Shown in pieces: positions 49,496-57,894 of a stretch of 64,000 bases of DNA. Within the stretch, counting starts at the first letter, position 1, and the number at the start of each line of letters is the position of its first letter. The notes below the pieces were generated by a model. The model saw nothing but the letters and a program-made list of their open reading frames with translations, was not told the origin of the DNA and made no database searches. The position numbers and the translations under genes are program-made. Where the stretch lies: assembly GCF_012726235.1 (NCBI RefSeq), contig NZ_JAASAH010000007.1, positions 1 to 64,000 of the forward strand, read 5' to 3'. This DNA is from Streptomyces sp. HNM0574 (lineage in GTDB: Bacteria > Actinomycetota > Actinomycetes > Streptomycetales > Streptomycetaceae).

Positions 49496-50764
49496 TCACC
49501 CCAGCGGCGGATGCGACCCGTGCAGGTAGTGGTCGCCGATGTCGCGGAGGCCGTGGGCCGAGGTGGTGCGGGTGGTGAGGACGCGGGCGTCGCGCCAGAA
49601 GCGGTCGCAGCCGGCGGCCGGGGCGCTGTCGGTGAGTTCCATGACGCGGGCGGTGACGCGCAGCACCGCGTCGGTGGTGACGGCCTCGGCCGCGGTGACG
49701 AGGACGGCGATACCGGCCCGCTCGTCGGCGTCCAGCTCGGGCCCGGCGGCGACACCGCGCGCCAGCGCCTCGGTGGCGTCGTCCACGACACAGGCGGCGG
49801 CGCGGGCCGCGGTCACCAGCTCGCCGTACGCGAGGAGCACGTACGGGTCGGCCCCGGAGAGCCAACGCGCCTCCCCGTGGCCGTAGTCGGGGACGGGCGG
49901 GCGGCCGCTCCCGGTGCGGCTGATGTCGCGGGCCTCGGCCAGCGCGCCCTCGGCGATGCCGAGGGCCACGTGCGTCAGCATCAGCCGCTGCGCGAGCGGC
50001 GCGAGCGCGGTGAACGGCGAGCGCAGGTGCTCGTCGCCCGGGACGCGGCCGAGCACCTGCCGCGCGTCCACCCGTACGTCGTCGAAGCCGACCGTTCCCG
50101 CGCCGGTGAGCCGCTGGCCGATGCGGCCGGCGGCCGGTTCGGTGACGACGCCGGGCCGCCGCGGGTCGACCCGGAGCACCAGCGTCTCGCCGGTGCGCGC
50201 GCAGCGGGCGCAGACCACGAGCACGTCCGCGACGCCCACCCCGGACGGACACCACAGGCGGCCGCCGAGCCGGTACTTCTTGCCCGCCGGCGTGGCCGTG
50301 ACCCCGTCCCCCGGGTCCGGCGCGAAGCGGCCGCCCCACAGCCTGCCCTCGCGGGCCGACCTGGCCTCCAGCGCCGGGTCGCCCTCGCCGCCGGGGCCGA
50401 ACAGGCGCGGGCACCAGCTCAACACGTGGTGCCGGGCGAGGAGTTCACCGGCCGAGCCGTCGGCGGCCGCGATCTCCCGTACGACGGCGGCGGCCGTCCG
50501 CCACCCGCTGCCCCGGCCGCGCAGCCCCGCCACCGGCGGCGTCAGCAGGCCCAGCAGCCCGGCCTCGCGCAGCCGCGCGGCCTCGTCGTGCGGCGGGGCG
50601 CCGGCCCGGTCGCGGTCGGCGGCGTCGGCGGCGAGGTCGTCGGCGAGCTCCCGCGCGGTACGGGCCCAGTCCCCCGCGTCCTCGCGCGGCCCGGGCTCGT
50701 ACCCGTCCCGGCCGGAACCGGCGTACAGGGGAGGGGGCAGGGGGCTGGAGACGGCCAGGGACAC
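49496..50764 (-). CDS. Acyl-CoA dehydrogenase-fold flavin monooxygenase (DszC/SfnB type)
   Basis: A 422-aa flavoprotein of the acyl-CoA dehydrogenase fold. The N-terminal helical domain includes ARLREAGLLGLLTPPV, the middle contains WCPSGVGVADVLVVCARC, and the C terminus ends SAHGLRDIGDHYLHG, typical of DszC/SfnB-like monooxygenases rather than true dehydrogenases. These use reduced FMN to open organosulfur compounds. Neighbours support sulfur metabolism: a TauE/SafE exporter 42 bp upstream on the same strand and an Rrf2 regulator beyond. The flavin reductase must be elsewhere. GTG 50764 start. Confidence 0.82.
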   Translation of the reverse strand: MSLAVSSPLPPPLYAGSGRDGYEPGPREDAGDWARTARELADDLAADAADRDRAGAPPHDEAARLREAGLLGLLTPPVAGLRGRGSGWRTAAAVVREIAAADGSAGELLARHHVLSWCPRLFGPGGEGDPALEARSAREGRLWGGRFAPDPGDGVTATPAGKKYRLGGRLWCPSGVGVADVLVVCARCARTGETLVLRVDPRRPGVVTEPAAGRIGQRLTGAGTVGFDDVRVDARQVLGRVPGDEHLRSPFTALAPLAQRLMLTHVALGIAEGALAEARDISRTGSGRPPVPDYGHGEARWLSGADPYVLLAYGELVTAARAAACVVDDATEALARGVAAGPELDADERAGIAVLVTAAEAVTTDAVLRVTARVMELTDSAPAAGCDRFWRDARVLTTRTTSAHGLRDIGDHYLHGSHPPLG

Positions 50765-50806
50765 GCGAACCTCCGGAAGGTGTGGGGGAGTTGGGGTCCT
50801 CGGCGG

Positions 50807-51730
50807 TCAGGCGCGGGTGCCGGCCTCCACGGCCGGCTCCGGCTCCGCCGCCGACTCGGCCCGCAGCCGCAGGTGGGCGCGGACGGAGTGGGCGAGCGCT
50901 GCGGCCCAGGCGAGGTAGACGAGCGCGTAGACGGCCCACTTCGTGCCGTCGCCCGCGCCGATCCAGTCGCTGCCCAGGAGCGTGCGCACGTTCGTCAGGA
51001 CGATGATGCCGCCGACCGCCGAGCCGAGGACGCGCGGCGGCACGTGCCGGACCAGCCAGGCCGCGATCGGCGCGGCGATCAGGCCGCCCGCCAGCAGGGC
51101 CAGCGCCCAGGCCACGTTGACGCCCTCGGAGCCGAGGCCGAGCAGGAAGCCGGCGCTGGCGGCGACGGAGACCAGGAACTCGCTGGTGTCGATGGAGCCG
51201 ATCACCTTGCGCGGCTCCAGCCGCCCGCTGGCCAGGATCGCGGGCGTGCCGACGGGGCCCCAGCCGCCTCCGCCGGTGGCGTCGAGGAAGCCGCCGACGA
51301 GGCCGAGCGGGGAGAGGAACCGCTTGCGCAGCGGCTTGCCGAGGCTGCCGGTCGGCAGTCCGACGAGGGTGAACCGGCCCAGCACGTACAGCCCGAGCCC
51401 GAGCAGGATCAGCGACATGACGGGCTCGGCCACCTCGGTGGAGAGCCGGGAGAGGACGGTGGCACCGGCGAACGCGCCGACGGCGCCCGGCACTCCGATC
51501 TTCACGACGACCCGCCAGTCGACGTTGCCGAAGCGCCAGTGCGCGAAGCCGGAGGCGAGGGTGGTGCCGATCTCGGCGAGGTGGACGGTGGCCGAGGCCG
51601 CCGCCGGGTTCGTGCCGACGGCGAGCAGCAGCGTGGTGGAGGTGACGCCGTAGGCCATGCCCAGGCTGCCGTCCACGAGTTGGGCACCCAGCCCGGCCAG
51701 GGCCAGCAGGATCAGCGTTCTCACAGCCAC
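50807..51730 (-). CDS. TauE/SafE family permease (sulfite/sulfonate exporter type)
   Basis: A 307-aa polytopic protein with about eight membrane segments and the family opening GLGAQLVDGSLGMAYGVTST, then LSPLGLVGGFLDATGGGGWG in the second repeat. Members move sulfite, sulfonates or related anions. It probably forms an operon with the flavin monooxygenase. GTG 51730 or GTG 51724 could start it. The 200-bp upstream region holds an AT-rich stretch (51742-51785) with CTACTAATCAGGTGGGA on this strand, the likely promoter/operator. Confidence 0.88.
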   Translation of the reverse strand: MAVRTLILLALAGLGAQLVDGSLGMAYGVTSTTLLLAVGTNPAAASATVHLAEIGTTLASGFAHWRFGNVDWRVVVKIGVPGAVGAFAGATVLSRLSTEVAEPVMSLILLGLGLYVLGRFTLVGLPTGSLGKPLRKRFLSPLGLVGGFLDATGGGGWGPVGTPAILASGRLEPRKVIGSIDTSEFLVSVAASAGFLLGLGSEGVNVAWALALLAGGLIAAPIAAWLVRHVPPRVLGSAVGGIIVLTNVRTLLGSDWIGAGDGTKWAVYALVYLAWAAALAHSVRAHLRLRAESAAEPEPAVEAGTRA

Positions 51731-51741
51731 CTCACACGGTC

Positions 51742-51785
51742 GTCAACTACCCAAGTTTTCCCACCTGATTAGTAGGGATACTGGC
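51742..51785 (-). promoter_or_regulatory. AT-rich promoter/operator upstream of TauE gene
   Basis: On the minus strand this stretch reads through CCCTACTAATCAGGTGGGA and CTTGGGTAGTTGAC. It is the only AT-rich patch between tauE and the Rrf2 gene and carries CTAC and GTAG half-elements. It is a candidate Rrf2 target; low certainty. Confidence 0.35.
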
Positions 51786-51930
51786 GGCAGACGCCCGGCG
51801 GAACAAGTAACCGTTCACGGACTGGACGTTTTCCGCCCGCACTCTGAGAACCCGCAGGTCCGGGCCCCGGCGCAAGTACGGCCGTACGCCCCCGGCTTGA
51901 GGGCGCGGCCTCGCAACGGACGGACGCGTC

Positions 51931-52389
51931 CTACGGGTTGGTCCAGGCGGTCTCGTCGCGGCAGAGTTCGGCGACGCCGGGCGGCAGGGCGCCCGAGGCG
52001 ACGTCGGCGAGCGAGACGCCGTCCAGGATCTGGCGCACGTTGGCCCGCAGCGCGATCCACAGCGGGAGGAGGGACTCCGCCGGGCCGGTGTAGCCGAGTT
52101 CCGGCGGGCGCACGCCGCGCACCGAGACCAGCGGGCCGTCCACGACGCGGATGACGTCCGCGATGCTGATGGCCTCGGCCGCCCGCGCCAGCCGGTAACC
52201 GCCCCTCCCGCCACGCTGGCTGGTGACGAGTCCGCCCCGGCGCATGTCGTTGAGGATGCCCTCCAGGAACTTGTGCGGGATCTCCTGCGCCTCGGCGATC
52301 GCCTCCGCCTTCAGCGGCCCGGCGTCCCGGTGCGCGGCCAGCTGCAACGCCGCCCGCACCGCGTAATCCGCCCTCGCTGAAACCCGCAT
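51931..52389 (-). CDS. Rrf2 family transcriptional regulator (CymR-like)
   Basis: A 152-aa Rrf2 regulator. It opens MRVSARADYAVRAALQLA, followed by the winged helix with IPHKFLEGILNDMRRGGLV and SQRGGRGGYRLARAAEAI. The three-Cys iron-sulfur cluster motif of IscR/NsrR is absent (only one Cys, near the C terminus), so it is more like CymR, the sulfur/cysteine regulator. Adjacent TauE and DszC-like genes agree with sulfur control. ATG 52389. Confidence 0.88.
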   Translation of the reverse strand: MRVSARADYAVRAALQLAAHRDAGPLKAEAIAEAQEIPHKFLEGILNDMRRGGLVTSQRGGRGGYRLARAAEAISIADVIRVVDGPLVSVRGVRPPELGYTGPAESLLPLWIALRANVRQILDGVSLADVASGALPPGVAELCRDETAWTNP

Positions 52390-52396
52390 GCCCGCA

Positions 52397-53356
52397 TTAT
52401 CCCGCACCCCTCCCGCCGGTCCCCGGGCCACCCGCACCGCGGCCGGTACGTCCCGCTTCGTCCGCACGTGCGCCACCGCGGGACGGCCGGCGGCGCGGGA
52501 CGGAGACCAGCGCGAGCCCCGTCAGCAGCAGGCCCGCGCCGCAGGCCGCCACCGGGCCCGGGCGTTCGCCGAGCAGGGCGACGCCGAGGAGCGTGGCGAC
52601 CAGGGGTTCGGCGAGGCTCAGCGTCCCCGCCGTGGCGGCGCTGATCCGGGTGACGCCGCGGGTGAAGAGCAGGTAGCCCAGCGCCGTGGTGCCCAACGCC
52701 AGCCATCCCAGGAGCAGTCCGGCACGCGGCGTGCCCAGCCCGTCCGGCGCGGCGAGCAGCCACGGCGCGACGACCAGCCCGGCCCCCAGCACACAGACCG
52801 GCGCCGCCGCCCGGGTGTCACCGCCCCGCTGCCCGAGCCGCCGGGTCGCGGCGACGTACGTGCCGAACGAGGCGCCCGCCACGGCCCCGAGCAGGACCCC
52901 CACCGGCTCCACCCGCGGCCCGCCGCCCGGGACGAGCAGCAGCGCGATGCCGGCCAGCGAACAGACCGTCCCGCACCACCAGTCGGGCCCGCCGCGCAGC
53001 CCCTCCAGGCAGCGGGAGAGGACGCCGGTGACGACGGGCACCGTCCCGAAGGTCACGGCGGTGCCGAGCGCGGCGCCCGTACGGTCCACCGCCTCCAGGA
53101 AGCAGACCTGGAAGGCCGCCGTGACGAGCACCCCGAGCAGCGCCCAGCGGCGTACGCCCGGGGCCCACAGCGTCCGCAGTCCGGACGGCCGCACGGTGCA
53201 CAGCGCCAGCACCAGGCCGCCCAGCAGCATCCGGGCCGCCCCCAGCGCGGCCGGCGCCACCTCGACACCGGCCAGCACCTGCGCGGGCCCGACCGTCCCC
53301 CACAGCACCGCGGCACCCAGCACGGGCCCGGCCCCGCCCCGTCCGTTCCGTCCCAT
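52397..53356 (-). CDS. EamA/DMT family transporter
   Basis: A 319-aa transporter with ten membrane segments in two EamA repeats (VLGAAVLWGTVGPAQVLAG, then TTALGYLLFTRGVTRISAAT with LAEPLVATLLGVALLGERPG, a family signature). It probably exports amino acids or metabolites. ATG 53356 (MGRNGRG) is chosen because the first membrane segment begins shortly after. The stop lies 7 bp upstream of the Rrf2 start on the same strand, so they may be cotranscribed. Confidence 0.87.
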   Translation of the reverse strand: MGRNGRGGAGPVLGAAVLWGTVGPAQVLAGVEVAPAALGAARMLLGGLVLALCTVRPSGLRTLWAPGVRRWALLGVLVTAAFQVCFLEAVDRTGAALGTAVTFGTVPVVTGVLSRCLEGLRGGPDWWCGTVCSLAGIALLLVPGGGPRVEPVGVLLGAVAGASFGTYVAATRRLGQRGGDTRAAAPVCVLGAGLVVAPWLLAAPDGLGTPRAGLLLGWLALGTTALGYLLFTRGVTRISAATAGTLSLAEPLVATLLGVALLGERPGPVAACGAGLLLTGLALVSVPRRRPSRGGARADEAGRTGRGAGGPGTGGRGAG

Positions 53357-53600
53357 GCACCGCTCCGGCACGCGCGTACGCACGGGCAGGAACAGCAGCC
53401 AGGCCCGGCTGCCGCGGCACACCCGACAGGACCTGACCCGAACGTAGCGGCAGCGGGCCGCAGTCGGCGATGGTGCGATGCCCCGACGTCCGGTGCGCGG
53501 GGACGGCGGGGGGCCGTGGGTTCGCACCAGTTCGGCTCTCGTCCAGCCGTTGCGGTCCGAAGCAGGCCGTCGCCCCGGGCTGCGGAAAGTGGGGAGCCGG

Positions 53601-53825
53601 TCAGGTGCGCGGTACGTCCGCGCCCTTCACGACCGAGCCCTCGACGGCGGTGCCGGTGTCCCCGCCCGCCTCCGGCTCCGCGTTCTCCCGCTTCATGGCC
53701 TTCGCCTCGCTCTTGAGGATGCGGGCCGACTTGCCCGCGGAACGGGCGAGTTCGGGGAGCTTCTTCGCGCCGAACACGAGAATCCCGATGATGATCAGGA
53801 TCGCGACTTCACTGATTCCGAGCAC
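53601..53825 (-). CDS. Sec-independent translocase TatA/TatE-like protein
   Basis: A 74-aa protein with the TatA layout: one N-terminal membrane helix (SEVAILIIIGILVFGAKKLP), the FG-x-KKLPEL hinge, an amphipathic helix (ARSAGKSARILKSEAKAMKR) and a charged tail. TatA forms the twin-arginine export pore with TatC. GTG 53825. No tatC or tatB adjoins, so it is an orphan copy that may supplement the main Tat genes. Confidence 0.9.
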   Translation of the reverse strand: MLGISEVAILIIIGILVFGAKKLPELARSAGKSARILKSEAKAMKRENAEPEAGGDTGTAVEGSVVKGADVPRT

Positions 53826-53839
53826 GGAGTGCGGCCCTT

Positions 53840-54421
53840 CTAGAGGTGGTCGGCGATGACGGGCAGCAGGTCCTGGAAGGTGCGCCCTGCCGCCGGGGCG
53901 CCGATGGCCGCCATCCGCCAGCCGTCGCCGTCCCGGTACACCTTGGCCATGATCTGCGCGGTGTGCGGGCCGCCGCCGGTGAGGGTGTAACGGGCCAGCT
54001 CCGCGCCGCCGTTCTCGTCGACGAGGCGGCAGAACGCCTGCTCCACCTGCTCGAAGGTCTGGCCCGTGAAGCTGTTCACGGTGAAGACGATCCGGTCGAC
54101 GTGCGAGGGCACCTTCCGCAGGTCGACGAGGATGACCTCGTCGTCACCGCCCTGCCCCGCGCCGCCGGTCAGGTTGTCGCCGGTGTGCCGTACGGAACCG
54201 TCGTCGCTGGCGAGCTTCTGGAAGAAGACCACGTCGACGGGCTCCCCCTGGGCGAAGAGCACGGCGGAGGCGTCGAGGTCGATCTCCTTGGCCATGAGCT
54301 TGGCCAGAAACCCCTTCCTGGGCGCGGCCTGCCAGCCGAGGCCCATGCGCACGACGGTGAGGGAGCCCCCGTCGTCCTTGGTCAGGCTGACCTGCTGCCC
54401 CTTGGACAGGTTCACGCTCAT
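53840..54421 (-). CDS. TerD family protein
   Basis: A 193-aa TerD-domain protein. It has MSVNLSKGQQVSLTK, the calcium-site Asp-rich DLDASAVLFAQG and FTGQTFEQVEQAFCRL, all typical of TerD/TerE. TerD proteins bind Ca2+ and occur in tellurite resistance and stress/phage defence loci; Streptomyces carries several solitary copies linked to development. ATG 54421 is preferred over an upstream in-frame start three codons earlier. No other ter genes are adjacent. Confidence 0.92.
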   Translation of the reverse strand: MSVNLSKGQQVSLTKDDGGSLTVVRMGLGWQAAPRKGFLAKLMAKEIDLDASAVLFAQGEPVDVVFFQKLASDDGSVRHTGDNLTGGAGQGGDDEVILVDLRKVPSHVDRIVFTVNSFTGQTFEQVEQAFCRLVDENGGAELARYTLTGGGPHTAQIMAKVYRDGDGWRMAAIGAPAAGRTFQDLLPVIADHL

Positions 54422-54567
54422 GCGTCCCACTCCGGACTCGGATCCCGGGTCCCGGCTGCCCCGGCCGTCGCCCCTGCCCGCGGGTCGTGCCGGGCAGGGC
54501 TTTCTCTACAGCAGTGTAGAAGACGACAGCGGGGCACGGCCCCGATCCGGCCAGTTTCCGCGCCCGC

Positions 54568-54975
54568 TCAGACGGAGGCCGCGTCGGCCTCCACCGCGGA
54601 CGTCGCCCCGTCCGGCAGCCCCAGGCGGAGGTGCTCGACGTGGTACAGCGCCTGGTCGAGGAGTTCGGCGACGTGGTTGTCGTGCAGCGCGTAGACGATC
54701 GAGCGCCCCTGACGCGTACCCGTGACCAGTCCGAGGTTGCGCAGCAGGCGCAGCTGGTGGGAGCAGGCGGACTGCTGCATACCGACGGCCTCGGCCAACT
54801 CGGTCGCCGGACAGGGGCCTTCGCGCAGCCGGGCCAGGATCAGCAGCCGCGAGGGGGTCGCCAGGGCCTGGAGGGTCGCGGCGACCGTCGGCGCGTTCTC
54901 GGCGGTCAGCCGGGTGCTCGGCGCACCGTCGCCGCTGTCCGGGGTGTTCGCCGGGGTGTTCGCTCCGTGGCCCAT
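54568..54975 (-). CDS. ArsR/SmtB metalloregulator with alpha-5 metal site
   Basis: A 135-aa ArsR-SmtB repressor. The HTH is CPATELAEAVGMQQSACSHQ with LRLLRNLGLV. The C-terminal helix has DNH, ten residues, HVEH: an exact DxHx10Hx2H alpha-5 site as in CzrA/NmtR, which bind Zn, Co or Ni at the dimer interface. The classical ELCVCDL alpha-3 site is absent. Divergent from a P1B-4 ATPase across a perfect operator dyad, it should release DNA when metal binds and induce the pump. Confidence 0.92.
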   Translation of the reverse strand: MGHGANTPANTPDSGDGAPSTRLTAENAPTVAATLQALATPSRLLILARLREGPCPATELAEAVGMQQSACSHQLRLLRNLGLVTGTRQGRSIVYALHDNHVAELLDQALYHVEHLRLGLPDGATSAVEADAASV

Positions 54976-55003
54976 GAGCTCATCCTACGGACGAGCACAC
55001 ATG

Positions 55004-55029
55004 AATGCATGAATGCTTGTTCATGCATT
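55004..55029. promoter_or_regulatory. ArsR-type operator (perfect 10-6-10 palindrome)
   Basis: AATGCATGAA (55004-55013), TGCTTG, TTCATGCATT (55020-55029). The arms are perfectly complementary. It lies 29 bp from the arsR start and 81 bp before the ATPase start, the expected ArsR/SmtB operator between divergent genes. Confidence 0.88.
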
Positions 55030-55109
55030 GCTGTACGGTGGTGGGGTCGCGACAGCGGACCGTCCCCCTGTGCCGCCCGGCCCCGCCTCCCCCGAAGGAC
55101 CCACCGACG

Positions 55110-57149
55110 ATGACCCACGCCCTCACCGACCGCCCGACACCGGCCGCGGCCAGGCCGGCGGGCGCACCCCGCCGCCGCACCCGGCTGCTCGCCGTGCCCG
55201 AGGCCCGCTGGGCGCTCGCCGCGCTCGCGCTCTTCCTGCTCGCCCTCCCGGCCCACCTGCTCGGCGCCCCCGCCTGGGCGTGGGGCCCGCTGTACGCGGC
55301 CGTCTACGTCACCGGCGGCTGGGAGCCGGGCTGGGAAGGGCTGAAGGCGCTGCGCGAGAAGACCCTCGACGTGGACCTGCTGATGGTGGTGGCCGCACTC
55401 GGCGCCGCCGCGATCGGCCAGGTGCTCGACGGGGCGCTGCTGATCGTCATCTTCGCCACCTCGGGCGCGCTGGAGGCCCTGGCCACGGCCCGCACCGCCG
55501 ACTCCGTGCGCGGTCTCCTCGACCTCGCCCCCGCCACCGCCACCCGCCTGCGCCCGGGCAGCGAACTCCCCGCGCCCGCAGGGCAGTTGGAGCAACCCGA
55601 CGAGACCGAGGAGAGCGTCGCCGCCGAGGCGCTCGCCGTCGGGGACGTCATCCTGGTCCGCCCCGGCGAGCGGGTCGGCGCCGACGGGGTGGTGCTGGAC
55701 GGCGAGAGCGACGTCGACCAGGCCACCATCACCGGCGAACCGCTCCCGGCGCCCAAGCGGGCCGGGGACGAGGTGTTCGCCGGGACGGTCAACGGCACCG
55801 GGGCGCTGCGCGTCCGCGTCACCCGCGACCCGTCCGACTCCGTCATCGCCCGGATCGTCGCCATGGTCGAGGAGGCGTCCGGGACCAAGGCGCCGACGCA
55901 GCTGTTCATCGAGAAGGTGGAGCAGCGTTACTCGCTGGTGATGGTGGCCGCCACGGTCGCGCTGTTCCTGGTGCCGCTCGCGTTCGGCGCCGATCTGCGG
56001 TCCACGCTGCTGCGCGCGATGACGTTCATGATCGTCGCCTCGCCCTGCGCGGTCGTCCTGGCGACCATGCCCCCGCTGCTCTCGGCGATCGCCAACGCGG
56101 GACGGCACGGCGTCCTGGTGAAGTCCGCGGTGGTGATGGAGCGGCTGGGCAGGACCGGCGCCGTCGCGCTCGACAAGACCGGCACCCTGACCGAGGGCAC
56201 CCCGCGGCTCACCGACGTCACAGCGCTGCCCGGTTCCCGGTTCGCGGAGGAGGAGCTGCTCACCCTGGCCGCGGCGGCCGAGTACCCGAGCGAGCACCCG
56301 CTGGCCCGCGCCGTCGTCGGCGCGGCCCGCGAGCGGGGCCTGGCGCTGCCGCACGCCGAGGACTTCGACTCCACCCCGGGGCTCGGCGTCACCGCCACCG
56401 TGGCCGGCCACCGCGTCCGGCTCGGCACCCCGGCCCGGCTCCTGGACCCGGCGGACGCCGCCCTGACCTCGGTTTCCCGTGAAACCACGCACCGCCTCGC
56501 GGACGGGCTGGAGGACACCGGGCGCACCGCCGTCGCCGTCCTCGTCGACGGCGAACCCGTCGGCGTGCTCGGCCTCGCCGACCGGCTGCGGCCCGACGCC
56601 GCCGGCACCGTCGCCGCGCTCACCTCGCTGACCGGCGGCTCGCCGGCGCTCGTCACCGGCGACAACGAGCGCGCCGCGCACCGCCTCGCCGAGGAGACCG
56701 GGATCACCGACGTCCGCGCCGGGCTGCTCCCGCAGGACAAGGTCGCCGCCGTCCGCGAACTCGCCGACGGCGGGCGGGAGGTGCTGGTCGTCGGCGACGG
56801 CGTCAACGACGCCCCGGCGCTCGCCGCCGCGCACACCGGCGTCGCCATGGGACGCGCCGGGTCCGACCTCGCGCTGGAGACCGCCGACGCGGTGGTCGTC
56901 CGGGACGAGCTCGCCACCGTCCCCACCGTCGTCCGGCTCTCCCGGACCGCGCGCCGCCTGGTGGTGCAGAATCTCGTGATCGCGGGTACGTTCATCGCCG
57001 TCCTGGTCGCCTGGGACCTGCTGGGCGACCTTCCGCTCCCGCTCGGCGTCGCGGGCCACGAGGGCTCCACCGTCCTCGTCGGCCTCAACGGCCTCCGGCT
57101 GCTGCGCGACGCCGCCTGGGAGCGCGCCCGACCCGAGGAGATCCGTTGA
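55110..57149 (+). CDS. P1B-4 type heavy-metal P-type ATPase
   Basis: A 679-aa metal-exporting ATPase. Visible in order: actuator TITGEPLP (about residue 210), the membrane metal motif IVASPCAVVLAT (SPC, about 311), the phosphorylation motif ALDKTGTLTEG (about 355), the nucleotide domain with EYPSEHPLARAV (HP), the hinge GDGVNDAPALAAAH, and the final membrane helix GHEGSTVLVGLNGLRLL. SPC plus HEGST marks subgroup P1B-4 (CtpD/CoaT/CzcP: Co2+, Ni2+, Fe2+ or Zn2+). There is no N-terminal HMA domain. ATG 55110 has GAAGGA upstream. TTGA overlap couples it to a ferredoxin-like gene. Confidence 0.92.
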   Translation: MTHALTDRPTPAAARPAGAPRRRTRLLAVPEARWALAALALFLLALPAHLLGAPAWAWGPLYAAVYVTGGWEPGWEGLKALREKTLDVDLLMVVAALGAAAIGQVLDGALLIVIFATSGALEALATARTADSVRGLLDLAPATATRLRPGSELPAPAGQLEQPDETEESVAAEALAVGDVILVRPGERVGADGVVLDGESDVDQATITGEPLPAPKRAGDEVFAGTVNGTGALRVRVTRDPSDSVIARIVAMVEEASGTKAPTQLFIEKVEQRYSLVMVAATVALFLVPLAFGADLRSTLLRAMTFMIVASPCAVVLATMPPLLSAIANAGRHGVLVKSAVVMERLGRTGAVALDKTGTLTEGTPRLTDVTALPGSRFAEEELLTLAAAAEYPSEHPLARAVVGAARERGLALPHAEDFDSTPGLGVTATVAGHRVRLGTPARLLDPADAALTSVSRETTHRLADGLEDTGRTAVAVLVDGEPVGVLGLADRLRPDAAGTVAALTSLTGGSPALVTGDNERAAHRLAEETGITDVRAGLLPQDKVAAVRELADGGREVLVVGDGVNDAPALAAAHTGVAMGRAGSDLALETADAVVVRDELATVPTVVRLSRTARRLVVQNLVIAGTFIAVLVAWDLLGDLPLPLGVAGHEGSTVLVGLNGLRLLRDAAWERARPEEIR

Positions 57150-57556
57150 GCCGCCGCACCCGCAAGAACGACGCCCGTACCGCCGGAAAGCCGGCGCCCT
57201 GCGCGGTGACCGTGTGCCGGGGCTGCTGCTGCGGCACCGCGAAGATCCCCGGCGTCGACCACGCGGCCCAGCTCGCGCGGCTGCGCCGGGCGGTGGGCGA
57301 CGCGGGCACGGTCCGCGTGAGCACCTGCCTGGACGCCTGCGAGCAGGCGAACGTGATGGTGGTGCAGCCCTCCGCCGAGGGCCGCGCCGCCGGCGGCCGC
57401 CCGGTCTGGCTGGGCCTGGCCAACGACGGGGACGTGGCCGAGGACGTCGCCGCCTGGATCGCGGCCGGCGGCCCCGGCCTCGCCGACCCGCCCGGCGTCC
57501 TCGACCTGTACGCCTTCTCCCCGTCCCGCCGCGTCCGCCAGGGCCTGCACGACTGA
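57146..57556 (+). CDS. Thioredoxin-like [2Fe-2S] ferredoxin
   Basis: A 136-aa protein with the thioredoxin-like ferredoxin pattern: CAVTVCRGCCCGT near residue 19 and STCLDACEQANVMVV near 58, giving four or more cluster Cys. It starts at TTG 57146 inside the ATPase stop (TTGA), so it is translationally coupled to the pump. Mycobacterial P1B-4 ATPases are likewise cotranscribed with redox proteins, hinting at a metal/redox homeostasis unit. It may act in iron sensing or electron transfer; the partner is unknown. Confidence 0.83.
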   Translation: MSRRTRKNDARTAGKPAPCAVTVCRGCCCGTAKIPGVDHAAQLARLRRAVGDAGTVRVSTCLDACEQANVMVVQPSAEGRAAGGRPVWLGLANDGDVAEDVAAWIAAGGPGLADPPGVLDLYAFSPSRRVRQGLHD

Positions 57557-57599
57557 CGGGCGCCGGCGGTTCCCCTCGTGGGCGCGGCGGAGCCGTCCC

Positions 57600-57836
57600 A
57601 GGACCCGCCCGTCCGCGGCCCTTCGCGGGCAGCAACTCCCCTGCCGGGACGGGCTGTCCGAGCCGCAGCCCCAGGTCCACCCGCGTCCGGGCCGAGGCAC
57701 GGAGCACCGCGAAGGTGCGGCGCGGGCCGGCCGGCGAGACGTACGTCTTCCGCGCCTGCACCCGGACGTCGCCGGGGCCGGCCGCGGCGGCGGGGTCGGC
57801 GTCGGGCAGCGGGCGGAGCGCGGGCCGGGCCGCCAT
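57600..57836 (-). pseudogene. Possible fragment of a DUF5655-type gene
   Basis: On the minus strand from about 57836, the frame reads VRVQARKTYVSPAGPRRTFA, VLRASARTRVDLGLRLGQPV and PAGELLPAKG. It resembles the end of DUF4287/DUF5655 proteins (Lys-Thr-Tyr-Val-Ser then RTRVDLGLRL). The upstream domain is absent and the frame then runs on as low-complexity antisense sequence without a normal end. This looks like a decayed remnant rather than a working gene. Confidence 0.45.
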
Positions 57837-57894
57837 GACGGCCGCTTCCCCACGCGCCTAAGCTGGCCGCCGCCGGAGCACGAAGGGGGAGCCC

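Noticed and set aside
54906-57836. 976-aa minus-strand open frame opposite the P1B-4 ATPase
   Set aside because: Low-complexity antisense frame; the plus-strand ATPase has every family motif. Only its first ~80 residues, which lie outside the ATPase, were kept as a possible DUF5655 fragment.
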